DNA of 64,000 nt from Accumulibacter appositus (GCF_035440685.1 NZ_DAORMW010000001.1), one strand, 5' to 3'. Positions 36,307 to 45,610 are shown, numbered from the stretch's first letter. The notes: generated from the sequence alone by a model not told the origin. Translations and numbers: made by a program.

Positions 36307-37710
36307 ATGCCCTGCTCGCGTAACAATAGATCCGTGATCAGATCGATCTGGGCCTCTGCCTTGGTCAGTTCGTCATTCATCAGGCGCTGACGCTCCTGAA
36401 GTTCCTTATTCTCTTGTTGCGCCTGGTGCAGGCGAGAAAGCTGTTCGGTACACAGTTCTCCCTGTTGGTTTCTAGCTTTGTGTGCAAGCTCGAGCTGTTT
36501 GGCGCTCTCGACTGCTAGGCTCTCGGCAGCCTTTATCTCATCGCTGAGTCGCGCAACCTGCTGCTGACACTCCTCCAATGTTTTGCTTTGTCGATCGCGG
36601 TCAACAGCGAGCTCATCGACTTGAGCTTGCCGCGCCCCCGCGAGTTGGCTTTGTTCCGCCTTGGCCTTGTTCGCTTGCTCTACCTGCTGAGCACNNNNNN
36701 NNNNNNNNNNNNNNNNNNNNNNNNNNNNNNNNNNNNNNNNNNNNNNNNNNNNNNNNNNNNNNNNNNNNNNNNNNNNNNNNNNNNNNNNNNNNNNGACTGA
36801 GTTGCTCGATTTGTTGCTGCCGTTCCGCAGCGGTCTTCACTTGTTGATCACGATCCGCCGACAGTTTCTCAAGTTGCGCTTGCCGTTCACTGGCGAGTTG
36901 GCTTTGTTCCGCCTTGGCCTTGTTCGCTTGCTCTACCTGCTGAGCACGCTCTGCCGCGAGCTTCTCTGCCGCCACCTTCGCCTGACTGAGTTGCTCGATT
37001 TGTTGCTGCCGTTCCGCAGCGGTCTTCACTTGTTGATCTCGGTCAGCCGCCAGCTTTTCGACTTCCTGCTTGCTATCTCTCACATAGATCACGTGCCCCA
37101 GCTCCGGTTGCCGTGACTCCGCGACTTGAAGACAGCGAAAACCCCGCCCGGCCAGCAGTTGATCAACGCTTGACAAATCCGCACCGACGCCGCTTAGCCC
37201 TGCCGTTGGAAGGGCTACCCGCGCCACAAGCACATCGACACCCTCCAGGAAGTCGCCCATGCTCTCCGCAATATGCGCGGCTGGAAAACAACTTATGAAC
37301 ACCCAGTTGAACAGCTTTGCACCCGGGCCACGGCTGGACAGCAGAGAATCAAGGCGCACGCCTTCCAGCCGTTGCTCACCAATCGTCTTCAGGTTGCGCC
37401 AGATTGGCGCGAGCGTTTCTGGCACGAGCAGCCCACTTTCGGCGGCATTACTGGCAAGGAAGAAATCAGTTTCACCATTAACCTTATCGATCAGTGACTG
37501 CTTTACAGACCACCCTCCGTGCAGTTCGGCTATTTTCGACAATGATTTACAGTTGCGCTCATCCGCATCAATCAGCAGAGCGTTTTCAATTGGCCATTCC
37601 TGATACGCAACAATGCCCACCCCCCCCCCAGCGCCTACATGAAGGAGCCCCGTCGGCGTGAAGAGAAGCCTAAGGTGTTGGATCCAGCTATCGAGTGTGG
37701 TAACGGGCAT
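36303..37710 (-). CDS. Methyltransferase-like protein with long repeat coiled coil (broken by assembly gap)
   Basis: The N-terminal 215 or so residues look like a reduced FkbM-type fold (LLHVGAGGGVGIVAYQEW; ALLIDADERNC; RLEGVRLDSLL). Then comes a coiled coil of 63-residue repeats rich in Gln, Ala, Glu and Lys (AAERQQQIEQLS; ERAQQVEQANKAKAEQSQ). The 100 N at 36695-36794 put the two ends one base out of frame. Filling the gap with 36 bases (or 36 + 189n), as the repeat predicts, gives one open frame of at least 447 aa ending at 36303. A run of ten G on the coding strand (plus-strand C at 37620-37629) lies in the motif I codons 28-31. It sits 14 bases after the sulfotransferase-like gene. Function unknown; a scaffold or chain-length ruler role is speculative. 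Confidence 0.75.
36641..37046 (-). repeat. 63-codon (189-bp) tandem repeat around the assembly gap
   Basis: The block beginning GACTGAGTTGCTCGATTTG starts at 36795 and again at 36984, a period of 189 bp. The block GAGTTGGCTTTGTTCC occurs at 36642 and 36895. Near-identity between copies is what most likely broke the assembly. Every unit is a whole number of codons. Confidence 0.85.
36695..36794. other. Assembly gap of 100 N
   Basis: Exactly 100 N, a usual placeholder length. The surrounding repeat predicts that 36 bases plus any number of 189-bp units belong here. Confidence 0.95.
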
Positions 37711-37724
37711 AAGAATCTCGCTTT

Positions 37725-40220
37725 TTAGCTACTGCTAAGTGGCTTCAGGGTCACGTTCTTTAAGCGGATTGCAAGCATACGTTGATCGGCCGAACCCCGG
37801 CTTGCTGGCGAAATGAGTTTGACGAATGAAAACTCCAGCTCTAGATCACTGGCGCACTGCTCCGGCAAGAGCTGAACCTCAGCAACCAGCTTGATCGGGT
37901 AGTGACGCCTCTTCCCAAGAGCTTGTGTCAGCCAGCCCTGCGGATAGGCATCGGCGAAATATACCGGCTTGCCGGCGAGTTTGTATTGCACGCCCTTGAG
38001 CACCTCCGGAGCGATGGCATCGACAATCTCCAAGCCGATTTGATAACGGCCTGGTTTCACTGCCGGCAAAACCAGCATGCTTACCGGCCCTGGTCCGGCC
38101 CAACGGCCGTCAATTTCCGGCTCGTACCAATTACGGCCAACAATTCTGTTCCGCAGATCAACCCCGTGGATCTCTCTGTCGAGTATTGGGACAATACGCA
38201 CGGTCTTGAGAAATATAGCGTGTTTGCGGGCACCGCCTGCCCTAGGAGGAAGCAGCCTGGAAAAATCGAAGCGAAGTTTCCCGGGCTGCTCCGCATCAGC
38301 TACCAAGACCCGAAAAACCGTCTGCCACGTAACCGGATAGTCGACTTGCTTCGCAGACCTACCGTCAAAAACCGCTGCGGACACCGGCTGCCGATCATCT
38401 CCGGTGAAGAACAGGGTTCTATCATTAAAGCTGATTGCCATGTTTTGGAGAATTGAGGGACTCATAGCGTCCAAAATATCCAGTTCCATCCGGTATTCAC
38501 CCGGCTGTAGCAACGGCACTGAGATCGTACTGCTCCTCTCCGGCCCGGCCCAGCGGCCATCCGGCTCCGCCTCGTACCAGTTGTCCCCCTGGACATCGCT
38601 TGTCAGATCAATGGTGATTGGCAAGGATGGCGCGGAATTCGCTTGGGCAGATGCTGCCTGTTTGTTGGCGTTGACCTCCTGGTACTTCAGAAAATAGTTT
38701 TCAAGCTCTTCCTGAACCTGATGAAGCTGAAGAAGCAGTAACTCATTTTCTTGCTCTAGTTCTCTTAGCTTGGTTGCTTGCCGCTTTCCCTCCGCCACCT
38801 CCCTCTCAAGATCATCCGCACGCCTCTTTGCCTGCGTAGCGTCTTTTTTGTGCCGCTCCGCTTCAGCTTCGCGTACGGAAACGATTTTCTCCAAGGCCGC
38901 CAGTTTTTCAACAGATAGTTGCCGCGCCCTATCCCGTTCTATCGCAAGTTCTTTCGCTTTCCGCAAATCCCTTTCGAGCGCTTCCTGCGCCTGCTGCAAC
39001 TGAAGGCGCAACTGTTTGGCTTCGTGCTCGCCCTGTCTTATCAGTTCCTCGTTTTTTGTTGCTCGTTCCGCGGCAGTAGCGGTCAGCCGCTCTGCTTCAC
39101 GCTCCCGCGTTGCCAGTTTCCTCTCTAGTGCAGACAGTTTGTCAGCAGACAACCGGCGCGCCTCGTCTCTCTCTGAGGTCAGCTCTTTCGCCTTCAGGAA
39201 ATAGACTTCGAGCTCTTCTTGAACCTGATGCAATTGGCGCAGCAGAAGCTCCTTTTCCTCTTGTTTCTCCTTGAGTTCTTCCTGATTTTCCTTTGCTTGT
39301 TTCGCGTCGTTCTTGTGCCGTTCCGCTTCACGTTCACGCACTGCAAGCGCTTGCTCAAGTGCGGAGAGCTTCTCCAAGGATAGCCGCTGCGCTTCGTGTT
39401 TTTTTGAAGCGAGCTCCCTCAGCGCAATCTGACCAGCTTTCAATGAATTGGCCAATCGCTGGTATTCCGCCATAGCCATCTCGGCCAGAACGCTGCGCGG
39501 ATTGGACTCTCCAGAAAACAAATCTGCAGAACCTTCAAGCTCGTCATAGAGAGCTCGAACTTCCGGCATCTCCTCAAGCATCTGACTGGCAATCAAACCA
39601 AAAATCGGACTCTCTCTATGCTCCAGTGCCGTTGCTTTGACAACTTGCGTGCCCAAGGAAAGCCCACGCTGCTCTCTTAGCAACGGCAACAGCTTCTCTT
39701 GGCCTTCAACGCGAGCCACAGCATCGGCGTTTATTAGCAAACAGCGATCTTGGTGACGCGCATAAAATCGCAAGAGCTGGTCATTGAAGAAAAGCCATGA
39801 CTGCAAGGCATCCTCGATCACCTCCTTGACCTGCTTGTCCGCAACGTTCTCCAACCTGGCCAACGCCGTCGCTGGCGAACTGTAGGTCAGAACAAAGCGT
39901 ATTTGAGGATCAAAATCATGCCAGAAAGCCAGCAAGTGAACCGTATTGACATCAGCCCAACCCCAGTTTTCATTTTCCATATTGGCAATAAACAAATCAA
40001 CCGCCAGGTTTTGCCAAACCTTTCCTGGGTCGACTTGCATCACTTCTCCTGCGCCAACTGCCGGAACTTCATGTGCAATACAGAGCTTACGCTGAAAATC
40101 TGCAGGAGAAAATTGCTCATGCCGACACGAGACTGCTTCGTGTAGTCCGCTATTAAGCAAAACACGATGAATCATTTCATAACCAGAAGTGGGATGTCCG
40201 CAGGTCAAGACAATCTTCAT
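37725..40220 (-). CDS. Sulfotransferase-like protein with coiled coil and duplicated C-terminal domain
   Basis: 831 aa. The N-terminal 220 or so residues resemble a PAPS sulfotransferase: MKIVLTCGHPTSGYEMIH as phosphate loop and RFVLTYSSPATALARL as 3'-phosphate segment. About 265-530 is coiled coil with repeated units, including LLRQLHQVQEELEVYFLK near 327 and LLLQLHQVQEELENYFLK near 500. The C-terminus has two copies, about 150 residues apart, of a probable beta-sandwich starting NWYEAEPDGRWAGP (near 544) and NWYEPEIDGRWAGP (near 695). No family name for that domain is offered. Start ATG 40220 follows AGGA; it is 14 bases after the GT4 gene. It may sulfate the glycan and hold other enzymes, but this is inference. 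Confidence 0.75.
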   Translation of the reverse strand: MKIVLTCGHPTSGYEMIHRVLLNSGLHEAVSCRHEQFSPADFQRKLCIAHEVPAVGAGEVMQVDPGKVWQNLAVDLFIANMENENWGWADVNTVHLLAFWHDFDPQIRFVLTYSSPATALARLENVADKQVKEVIEDALQSWLFFNDQLLRFYARHQDRCLLINADAVARVEGQEKLLPLLREQRGLSLGTQVVKATALEHRESPIFGLIASQMLEEMPEVRALYDELEGSADLFSGESNPRSVLAEMAMAEYQRLANSLKAGQIALRELASKKHEAQRLSLEKLSALEQALAVREREAERHKNDAKQAKENQEELKEKQEEKELLLRQLHQVQEELEVYFLKAKELTSERDEARRLSADKLSALERKLATREREAERLTATAAERATKNEELIRQGEHEAKQLRLQLQQAQEALERDLRKAKELAIERDRARQLSVEKLAALEKIVSVREAEAERHKKDATQAKRRADDLEREVAEGKRQATKLRELEQENELLLLQLHQVQEELENYFLKYQEVNANKQAASAQANSAPSLPITIDLTSDVQGDNWYEAEPDGRWAGPERSSTISVPLLQPGEYRMELDILDAMSPSILQNMAISFNDRTLFFTGDDRQPVSAAVFDGRSAKQVDYPVTWQTVFRVLVADAEQPGKLRFDFSRLLPPRAGGARKHAIFLKTVRIVPILDREIHGVDLRNRIVGRNWYEPEIDGRWAGPGPVSMLVLPAVKPGRYQIGLEIVDAIAPEVLKGVQYKLAGKPVYFADAYPQGWLTQALGKRRHYPIKLVAEVQLLPEQCASDLELEFSFVKLISPASRGSADQRMLAIRLKNVTLKPLSSS

Positions 40221-40234
40221 TCACGGATTCCTGA

Positions 40235-41737
40235 TCAAGTATTAGGAGCTGATTTATTAACATGCTGGTCAAAGAAAGCTTCCCATTGGGGGAGTAAGCT
40301 TTCCCGAGAAAACCGGGCTGCAACCCGCGCAGCGGCGGCGCGTTTTTCATTTGCCTCTCCAGCCCCTTCCTTGCCGAGGAGATAACGAATCTTCTGTGCA
40401 GCTTGCTCGGACGAATACGGATCAAAGTAGGCTGCAGCCGATTGAAATATTTCCTGATGCACCGCAATATCGGACGCTATCACAAGGCCGCCACAACACA
40501 TCGCTTCGACACCGGAGTAGTCAAAGCCCTCCGCTACACTCGGGCAAATCGTCGCTGCGGCATGCTGGTACAGAACCCGTAGCTCGTCGGATGGCACATT
40601 GCTGAGATGAACGAGGTCGCCCTGATCGAGCCATGGCTGGAACGATTTGAGAATCGGTTTACTGTCCCACCCAGGGGCGCCAACAATGACCAGTCGAAGC
40701 TCGGGAAGATCCGTGAATTTCAGTCGCTCCCAGGCAGCAACGAGCAACTGATGGTTCTTTCTCGGCTCGAGGGTCGACACCATCAGCAGATAGGGTGCAT
40801 CGATCAGGGCTTTTCCGGGCTTGAACGATGCCGCTGCCGGTGACGCTTCGTCGCGATGCCAACGTGTCCGCAAGATCCGCAGCGCATACGCTCGCTCGGT
40901 GGCCTCAACAAAGTAATCTGGCGAAACCATATTGTGGATCACGGCCGTCCGTGGCTCTGCTTCCGGGAAGAGAGTCAGCAGATCCTGCCGCGTCGCCTCG
41001 GAAACACACACGAAGCACGCCCCGGAGGCAACATTGTCGCGTAAGGGATAGAAGTGCGAAGCCTGGTGAAATCCCTTGTCGCTGATCGTATGCGGCATGA
41101 GAATCGGCACGGCATCATGGTATCGAACGACCAATTGCGTACCGGACGCGACGCGACCGGGGAAAGGCATCTGGGCCAGGAGGAAATCGTACCCGCTGGT
41201 GTCTACCGCAAGGAAGCGCGACTTGCCGCATAGCGGAAATGCAGACATTCCGACTTCGTACATCAGGCGTCTGGCTGGCCGAAGGATCCTGTAGTTGGCA
41301 GACGTAACTAGCGATTTCTTCTCTGCCGCGAGCGTCTTGCTGAAAAATCTCGACCAGATGAAGTCGGCAAACAGCCGTTCATCAAATAAACCGAGAGTGA
41401 CTGGCCGTGGCGTCCGTGCTTGCCAACGCAGGCGGAATAACTGGGTGAGTTTTCCGATCTCCCTGATTACCTGGGCAAGCAAGTCCCTTTTTCCGGCACC
41501 GTAGAAGGAAATAACGCTACGGGAGTGCCGAAGGATTCGCTCAGCAGGCGCGAAGTGGCTGTCAACGTCGTCGATCTCGCAAACCAGTGGGCCGCCTCCG
41601 TGTTGCAGCAAGCCCTCGACGTGGAACTTGTCTGAAAGGCATCGCAAACCGGCGAAAAGCAGACGCGTTTCCTGGGGAACACCGGCGTAGCCATCCAGCG
41701 CCGGCTTGAGATCCACAAGGATTCTGCGCCTAGTCAT
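40235..41737 (-). CDS. Glycosyltransferase family 4 (large)
   Basis: 500 aa. The C-terminal GT4 half is clear: LMVSTLEPRKNHQLLVAAW, RLVIVGAPGWDS, then CPSVAEGFDYSGVEAMCCGG and VIASDIAVHQE. The N-terminus ILVDLKPALDGYAGVPQETR is like other capsule or O-antigen GT4 enzymes that begin with a short beta strand. About 100 residues longer than usual, with an insert before YRILRPARRLMYEVG. First gene of the minus-strand accessory run; its promoter should lie in 41738-41970. Confidence 0.9.
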   Translation of the reverse strand: MTRRRILVDLKPALDGYAGVPQETRLLFAGLRCLSDKFHVEGLLQHGGGPLVCEIDDVDSHFAPAERILRHSRSVISFYGAGKRDLLAQVIREIGKLTQLFRLRWQARTPRPVTLGLFDERLFADFIWSRFFSKTLAAEKKSLVTSANYRILRPARRLMYEVGMSAFPLCGKSRFLAVDTSGYDFLLAQMPFPGRVASGTQLVVRYHDAVPILMPHTISDKGFHQASHFYPLRDNVASGACFVCVSEATRQDLLTLFPEAEPRTAVIHNMVSPDYFVEATERAYALRILRTRWHRDEASPAAASFKPGKALIDAPYLLMVSTLEPRKNHQLLVAAWERLKFTDLPELRLVIVGAPGWDSKPILKSFQPWLDQGDLVHLSNVPSDELRVLYQHAAATICPSVAEGFDYSGVEAMCCGGLVIASDIAVHQEIFQSAAAYFDPYSSEQAAQKIRYLLGKEGAGEANEKRAAAARVAARFSRESLLPQWEAFFDQHVNKSAPNT

Positions 41738-42329
41738 TCTTGCGCCGCAAAAATTTTTCCGGGCTGTGTCTGCATCATCGAATCGTTCAATCTATCCTGG
41801 CGCCAGCGCCGGCCACCAACAATAAATCCTGGCCAGCATGCCGGCGACGTGAAAGCGTCATGGAAAGGAATCCCCTTAGCGAACACCTGCTGCTCAGGGG
41901 ACGGTTTAGGTCCGATCAATTTCGGGTCGGCGAAGCGGTCGATTCTAGCGAGGCGCGCTTTCCTGGTCAATGAACTCGGCGAACGATGAACGACATCACA
42001 CCGGCACTGAGCTCATGCGACGGGCGTCTGCCACACCCGTGATCGTCGCCAAGTCTGTCGCTTCATCACCTCTAACGGTCATGACACGAAGGGGCACCAC
42101 AAATCACGAAAGTCATGACCGCCCCCTGGCACTTGCAGTGCACATCCCGGTCCTTGCTTGGGTGCCACGAACCGCTTCTTCCAAGATGGTAGCCGGGATG
42201 CTCCTGGATGACCTGAAAGCAGCCGATCGCCGCGCGTTTGGCGCAATGCGCACATCCGTCGATAGAATGGGTGCCTGGAAGCAACTGCGACGCCCGCATG
42301 GCGCCGCCCCCCCCACCAGGAGCATGCGC
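41738..42329. other. Divergent intergenic region with repeat copy D
   Basis: 592 bases between the GT4 and paaY-like genes. An open plus-strand frame from 41970 runs into paaY but has no family resemblance before 42324. It holds a dispersed repeat copy (42072-42173) and a run of eight C (42307-42314). Confidence 0.5.
42072..42173 (+). repeat. Dispersed intergenic repeat, copy D (left part only)
   Basis: Begins CTAACGGTCATGACA, then GAAAGTCATGACCGCC, then TTGCAGTGCACATCCCGG. It matches the left half of the copy at 57411-57613; the right half (ending CTTTCAC) is not seen. Confidence 0.6.
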
Positions 42330-42962
42330 ATGAACCGCCCCCGCGTTTTCGCCATCGACGGCATCGTTCCGGTCGTCGACCCCAGTAGCTACGTTCATCC
42401 GTCGGCGGTTCTGATCGGCGACGTGATCGTCGGGCCCGGCTGCTATGTCGGCCCGTGCGCCAGCCTGCGCGGCGACTTCGGGCGCCTGATTCTCGAACGC
42501 GGCGTCAATGTGCAGGACACCTGCGTCATGCACGGCTTTCCCGGCACCGATACGATCATCGAGGAGGATGGCCATATTGGCCACGGCGCGGTACTGCACG
42601 GCTGCCGCATCGGCAGGAACGCGCTGGTCGGCATGAATGCGGTGATCATGGACAACGCCGTCGTCGGCGAATCGTCGATCATCGCCGCCTGCGCCTTTGT
42701 CAGGGCGGGAATGGAGGTGCCGCCGCGCTCCCTGGTCGCCGGCGTTCCCGCCAAGGTCATGCGCGAACTCAGCGAGCAGGAAATGACCTGGAAAGTAGAA
42801 GGCACGCTGACCTATCAGGATCTCACCCGACGCTCGCTGGCGACGCTGGTCGAGACCGAAGCGCTTACCGCCGTCGAGCCGGACCGCAAACGTTTCGATC
42901 TGCCTGGTGTTCAGCCGCTGATCGAGTTACGCAAACAGGCGCCGGGTGGGAACGGAGGCTAA
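42330..42962 (+). CDS. paaY: PaaY-like hexapeptide-repeat protein (gamma-carbonic anhydrase fold)
   Basis: 210 aa. Left-handed beta-helix repeats are visible (VHPSAVLIGDVIVGPGCYVG; IGHGAVLHGCRIGRNALVG), with metal-ligand histidines in HGFPGTDTI and GHIGHGAVLHG. The C-terminal extension (ELSEQEMTWKVEGTLTYQDL) is the PaaY type. PaaY is a thioesterase-like repair protein of phenylacetate degradation. ATG 42330 was preferred to 42324 because AGGAG then lies seven bases upstream. Other paa genes are not in the window except possibly the thiolase. Confidence 0.85.
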   Translation: MNRPRVFAIDGIVPVVDPSSYVHPSAVLIGDVIVGPGCYVGPCASLRGDFGRLILERGVNVQDTCVMHGFPGTDTIIEEDGHIGHGAVLHGCRIGRNALVGMNAVIMDNAVVGESSIIAACAFVRAGMEVPPRSLVAGVPAKVMRELSEQEMTWKVEGTLTYQDLTRRSLATLVETEALTAVEPDRKRFDLPGVQPLIELRKQAPGGNGG

Positions 42963-43602
42963 TAGGAAGAGGATGGTGCTGGCTTGCCGCGTCGGCTGCG
43001 CCTCCTGCAATTACCCTGGGTGCGGAATGGGCGCCGGCATAGCGCTGGTCGCGGCAACTGCAGTCCATCCGCTGCGCCTTCTCGACGCCCGGAAAGGTGT
43101 CACGCGGCGCGCAAACAGATCGCTCGGCAAGCGCTTCGCGCTGGCCCCGCTTACTCGCGATTGACGATGCGCGCTCGACCAGATATGGTCCACCGTCACC
43201 ATTCCTGTCACGGCGCTTACCTGTCCACTCTCGCCGACTCGGCCTTTGCCTACGCCTGCAACCGCAACAACCGGAACCCGGTCGCCTCTGCGTGCCATAA
43301 CGACTTGCTCAGCCCAGCGTGCGCTTGCCTTGCGCCAAGTCGAGGACAGCAAGGCCGGCGCATCAAGCAGCGCCAGCAGCCAGCTGGCGAACGCGCTTGA
43401 AGGAAACCCGCAATGAGGCCTCGACCGCGACCCTCGCTCCCGCCGCCACTCCCCCGCAGCACAGCAGGTCGACAGCACCGCGCGCAACACCGACGCTGTG
43501 CTGTCGCGCCTGCGCACTCCCCGTACCCCCAAGTCAAGCACCCCAGCACGCATTCATACTGCATGCCCGCAGGCGCTCGACCACACCAAGGAATACCCGT
43601 AA
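42963..43602. other. Intergenic region between paaY and the thiolase
   Basis: 640 GC-rich bases. Long frames exist on both strands, but none resembles a known family; I see no promoter, repeat or RNA gene. Confidence 0.45.
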
Positions 43603-44808
43603 ATGAACGAAGCTTTTATCTGCGACGCCGTCAGGACCCCGATCGGCCGCTATGGTGGCGCGCTCTCCAGCGTGCGCGCCGATGATCTCGCGGCGCTGCC
43701 GATTCGTGCCCTGATCGACCGCAATGCCGGGGTTAACTGGGCGCTCGTCGATGACGTGATCTATGGCTGCTCCAATCAGGCCGGTGAAGACAACCGCAAC
43801 GTCGCGCGCATGGCGGGCCTGCTCGCCGGCCTGCCGGTCGAGGTCGCGGGGATCACGGTCAACCGTCTCTGCGCCTCGGGAATGGATGCCGTCGGCCTGG
43901 CCGCGCGCTCGATCAAGGCCGGCGAAGCCGATCTGATGATTGCCGGTGGCGTCGAGAGCATGTCGCGCGCTCCCTTCGTGATGCCCAAGGCCGACAGCGC
44001 TTTCTCGCGCAGCACCGCGATCCACGACACGACGCTTGGCTGGCGCTTCGTCAACCCGCTGCTGAAGAAACTCCACGACACGCACTCGATGGCGCAGACC
44101 GCCGACAATGTCGCCGCCCGGTTCAGCGTCTCGCGTGCCGACCAGGATGCTTTCGCCCTGCGCTCGCAGCAACGTTGGGGGGCGGCGCACGAAGCGGAGC
44201 GCTTTGCCGACGAGATTATTCCGGTGCGCCTGGCGCAAAAGAAAGGCAGTGGGAACGTCATCAGCGCCGACGAGCACCCGCGCCCGGACATGACCCTGTC
44301 CAGACTGGCCAAGCGCGAAGGCATCAACGGTGCCGGACTCACCGTCACCGCCGGCAACTCGGCGGGCATCAATGACGGCGCCTGCGCGCTGCTCATGGCC
44401 AGTGAAGAGGCGGCCGTCAAGCACGGCCTGACGCCGCGTGCTCGCGTTGTGGCCATGGCCACCGCCGGCGTCGCGCCAAGGATCATGGGCTTCGGTCCGG
44501 TGCCGGCGATCCGCAAACTGCTCGCCAGTACCGGGCTGCGCCTGGACCAGATGGACGTCATCGAGATCAACGAAGCCTTTGCCGCACAGTGCATCGCTGT
44601 GCTGCGCGAGCTCTCGATCCCGATCAACGCCGCGCACGTCAATCCGAACGGCGGCGCGATCGCCGTCGGCCATCCGCTCGGCATGACCGGCGCCCGCCTG
44701 GTGGCCACCGCCACCTGGGAGCTACGTCGCCGCTCCGGGCGCTACGCGCTGTGTGCCTTGTGCGTCGGCGTCGGCCAGGGCGTAGCGATGATCATCGAGC
44801 GCGTCTGA
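43603..44808 (+). CDS. paaJ: Acetyl-CoA acyltransferase, 3-oxoadipyl-CoA thiolase type (PaaJ/PcaF)
   Basis: 401-aa thiolase. Active-site Cys in VNRLCASGMDAVG (near residue 90), base His in GGAIAVGHPLGMTGARL, and second Cys in CALCVGVGQGVAMI. The N-terminus AFICDAVRTPIGRYGGALS is the PcaF/PaaJ type. It cleaves 3-oxoadipyl-CoA to succinyl-CoA and acetyl-CoA. Nearness to the paaY-like gene favours phenylacetate use, but general beta-ketothiolase activity cannot be excluded. The exact symbol is provisional. Confidence 0.85.
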   Translation: MNEAFICDAVRTPIGRYGGALSSVRADDLAALPIRALIDRNAGVNWALVDDVIYGCSNQAGEDNRNVARMAGLLAGLPVEVAGITVNRLCASGMDAVGLAARSIKAGEADLMIAGGVESMSRAPFVMPKADSAFSRSTAIHDTTLGWRFVNPLLKKLHDTHSMAQTADNVAARFSVSRADQDAFALRSQQRWGAAHEAERFADEIIPVRLAQKKGSGNVISADEHPRPDMTLSRLAKREGINGAGLTVTAGNSAGINDGACALLMASEEAAVKHGLTPRARVVAMATAGVAPRIMGFGPVPAIRKLLASTGLRLDQMDVIEINEAFAAQCIAVLRELSIPINAAHVNPNGGAIAVGHPLGMTGARLVATATWELRRRSGRYALCALCVGVGQGVAMIIERV

Positions 44809-44857
44809 GCCAGCTACCGAGCACAAGGTAGCGACGCTGCAAGCAATGGGCGGCCTG

Positions 44858-44877
44858 CCGCTTGTTGTGGCAAGCGG
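44858..44877. terminator. Hairpin between convergent genes, possible terminator
   Basis: CCGCTTG and CAAGCGG form a perfect 7-bp stem with a TTGTGG loop. It lies between the thiolase stop (44808) and the hydrolase stop (44879). No T-run on either side, so it is only a candidate. Confidence 0.35.
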
Positions 44878-44878
44878 A

Positions 44879-45598
44879 TCAGACTACAAAGCGTGCCAGC
44901 CACGCGCGGGCGTCACCGATGCTGCGAATCCAGTCCGCCACATTCATGAAGTGCGGCGCACCAGCAATCACCCGGTAAGCCAGCCGCTCCGGCTGCTCGG
45001 CGTAGTAACTCGCGAGCTGTTCGTGCAGAGCACGCGCCGCTGCTGGCGGAACGACGGAGTCCTTCTCGGCGGTGATCGAAAGCAAGGCCGTCGGATAGAA
45101 GCGCGCCGCTGCAGCATCGGCGTACTCCGCGAGCAATCCGGCCGGCGAGCCGAGCAACGCCACGGCAGCGCGCAGGCGACGATCAGCGCTGACGGCACCG
45201 TAAGTGATGCAGCCGCCCATCGACACCCCGGCGACGGCAAGTCGCTGCGGGTCGCTCAGACCGCTGTCGACCAGCGCGTCGAGCAGGCCGGGAAGCTCGG
45301 CGACCGTTCGCGCCACCAGCGTATTGAACAAGCTTTCCCTCACTTCGGGCGGCTGCGCGAACTGTTGCTCGAAATCGCGCAACCGTCGCTGCCCGTGGCC
45401 CACCGCATCGACGCCGACCGCCAGTAATCCTGCCGCGGCAAAGCGCTGCAGTTCGGGCAGGTGCAGTTCCTTGTCCGCGCCGAGTCCGTGAAACCATAGC
45501 ACCGTTGGCAGCGGCATCGTAGCGCCGGCCCGGCGAACGATCAGCAGCGGCACCTCTCCGAGCTGCCGACGCTCGGCGGTCGTATTGATTACACTCAT
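44879..45598 (-). CDS. Alpha/beta hydrolase, dienelactone hydrolase/prolyl oligopeptidase-like
   Basis: 239 aa. Oxyanion segment LWFHGLGADKE, nucleophile elbow AGVSMGGC, acid in AEKDSVVPP and His in AGAPHFMN. Probably a soluble esterase of the YitV/Bem46 type; the substrate is unknown. It starts 12 bases after the tolC-like stop and so is likely co-transcribed with the secretion system. Confidence 0.83.
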   Translation of the reverse strand: MSVINTTAERRQLGEVPLLIVRRAGATMPLPTVLWFHGLGADKELHLPELQRFAAAGLLAVGVDAVGHGQRRLRDFEQQFAQPPEVRESLFNTLVARTVAELPGLLDALVDSGLSDPQRLAVAGVSMGGCITYGAVSADRRLRAAVALLGSPAGLLAEYADAAAARFYPTALLSITAEKDSVVPPAAARALHEQLASYYAEQPERLAYRVIAGAPHFMNVADWIRSIGDARAWLARFVV

Positions 45599-45610
45599 CG
45601 ACCCACCGAC

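Noticed and set aside
36613..36694. Frameshift in the coiled-coil gene at the N run
   Set aside because: Explained by a placeholder gap length; the repeat phase restores the frame, so it is not a true pseudogene.
43011..43553. Minus-strand frame of 180 codons between paaY and the thiolase
   Set aside because: Compositional frame in GC-rich DNA; no motif, and other frames are open as well.
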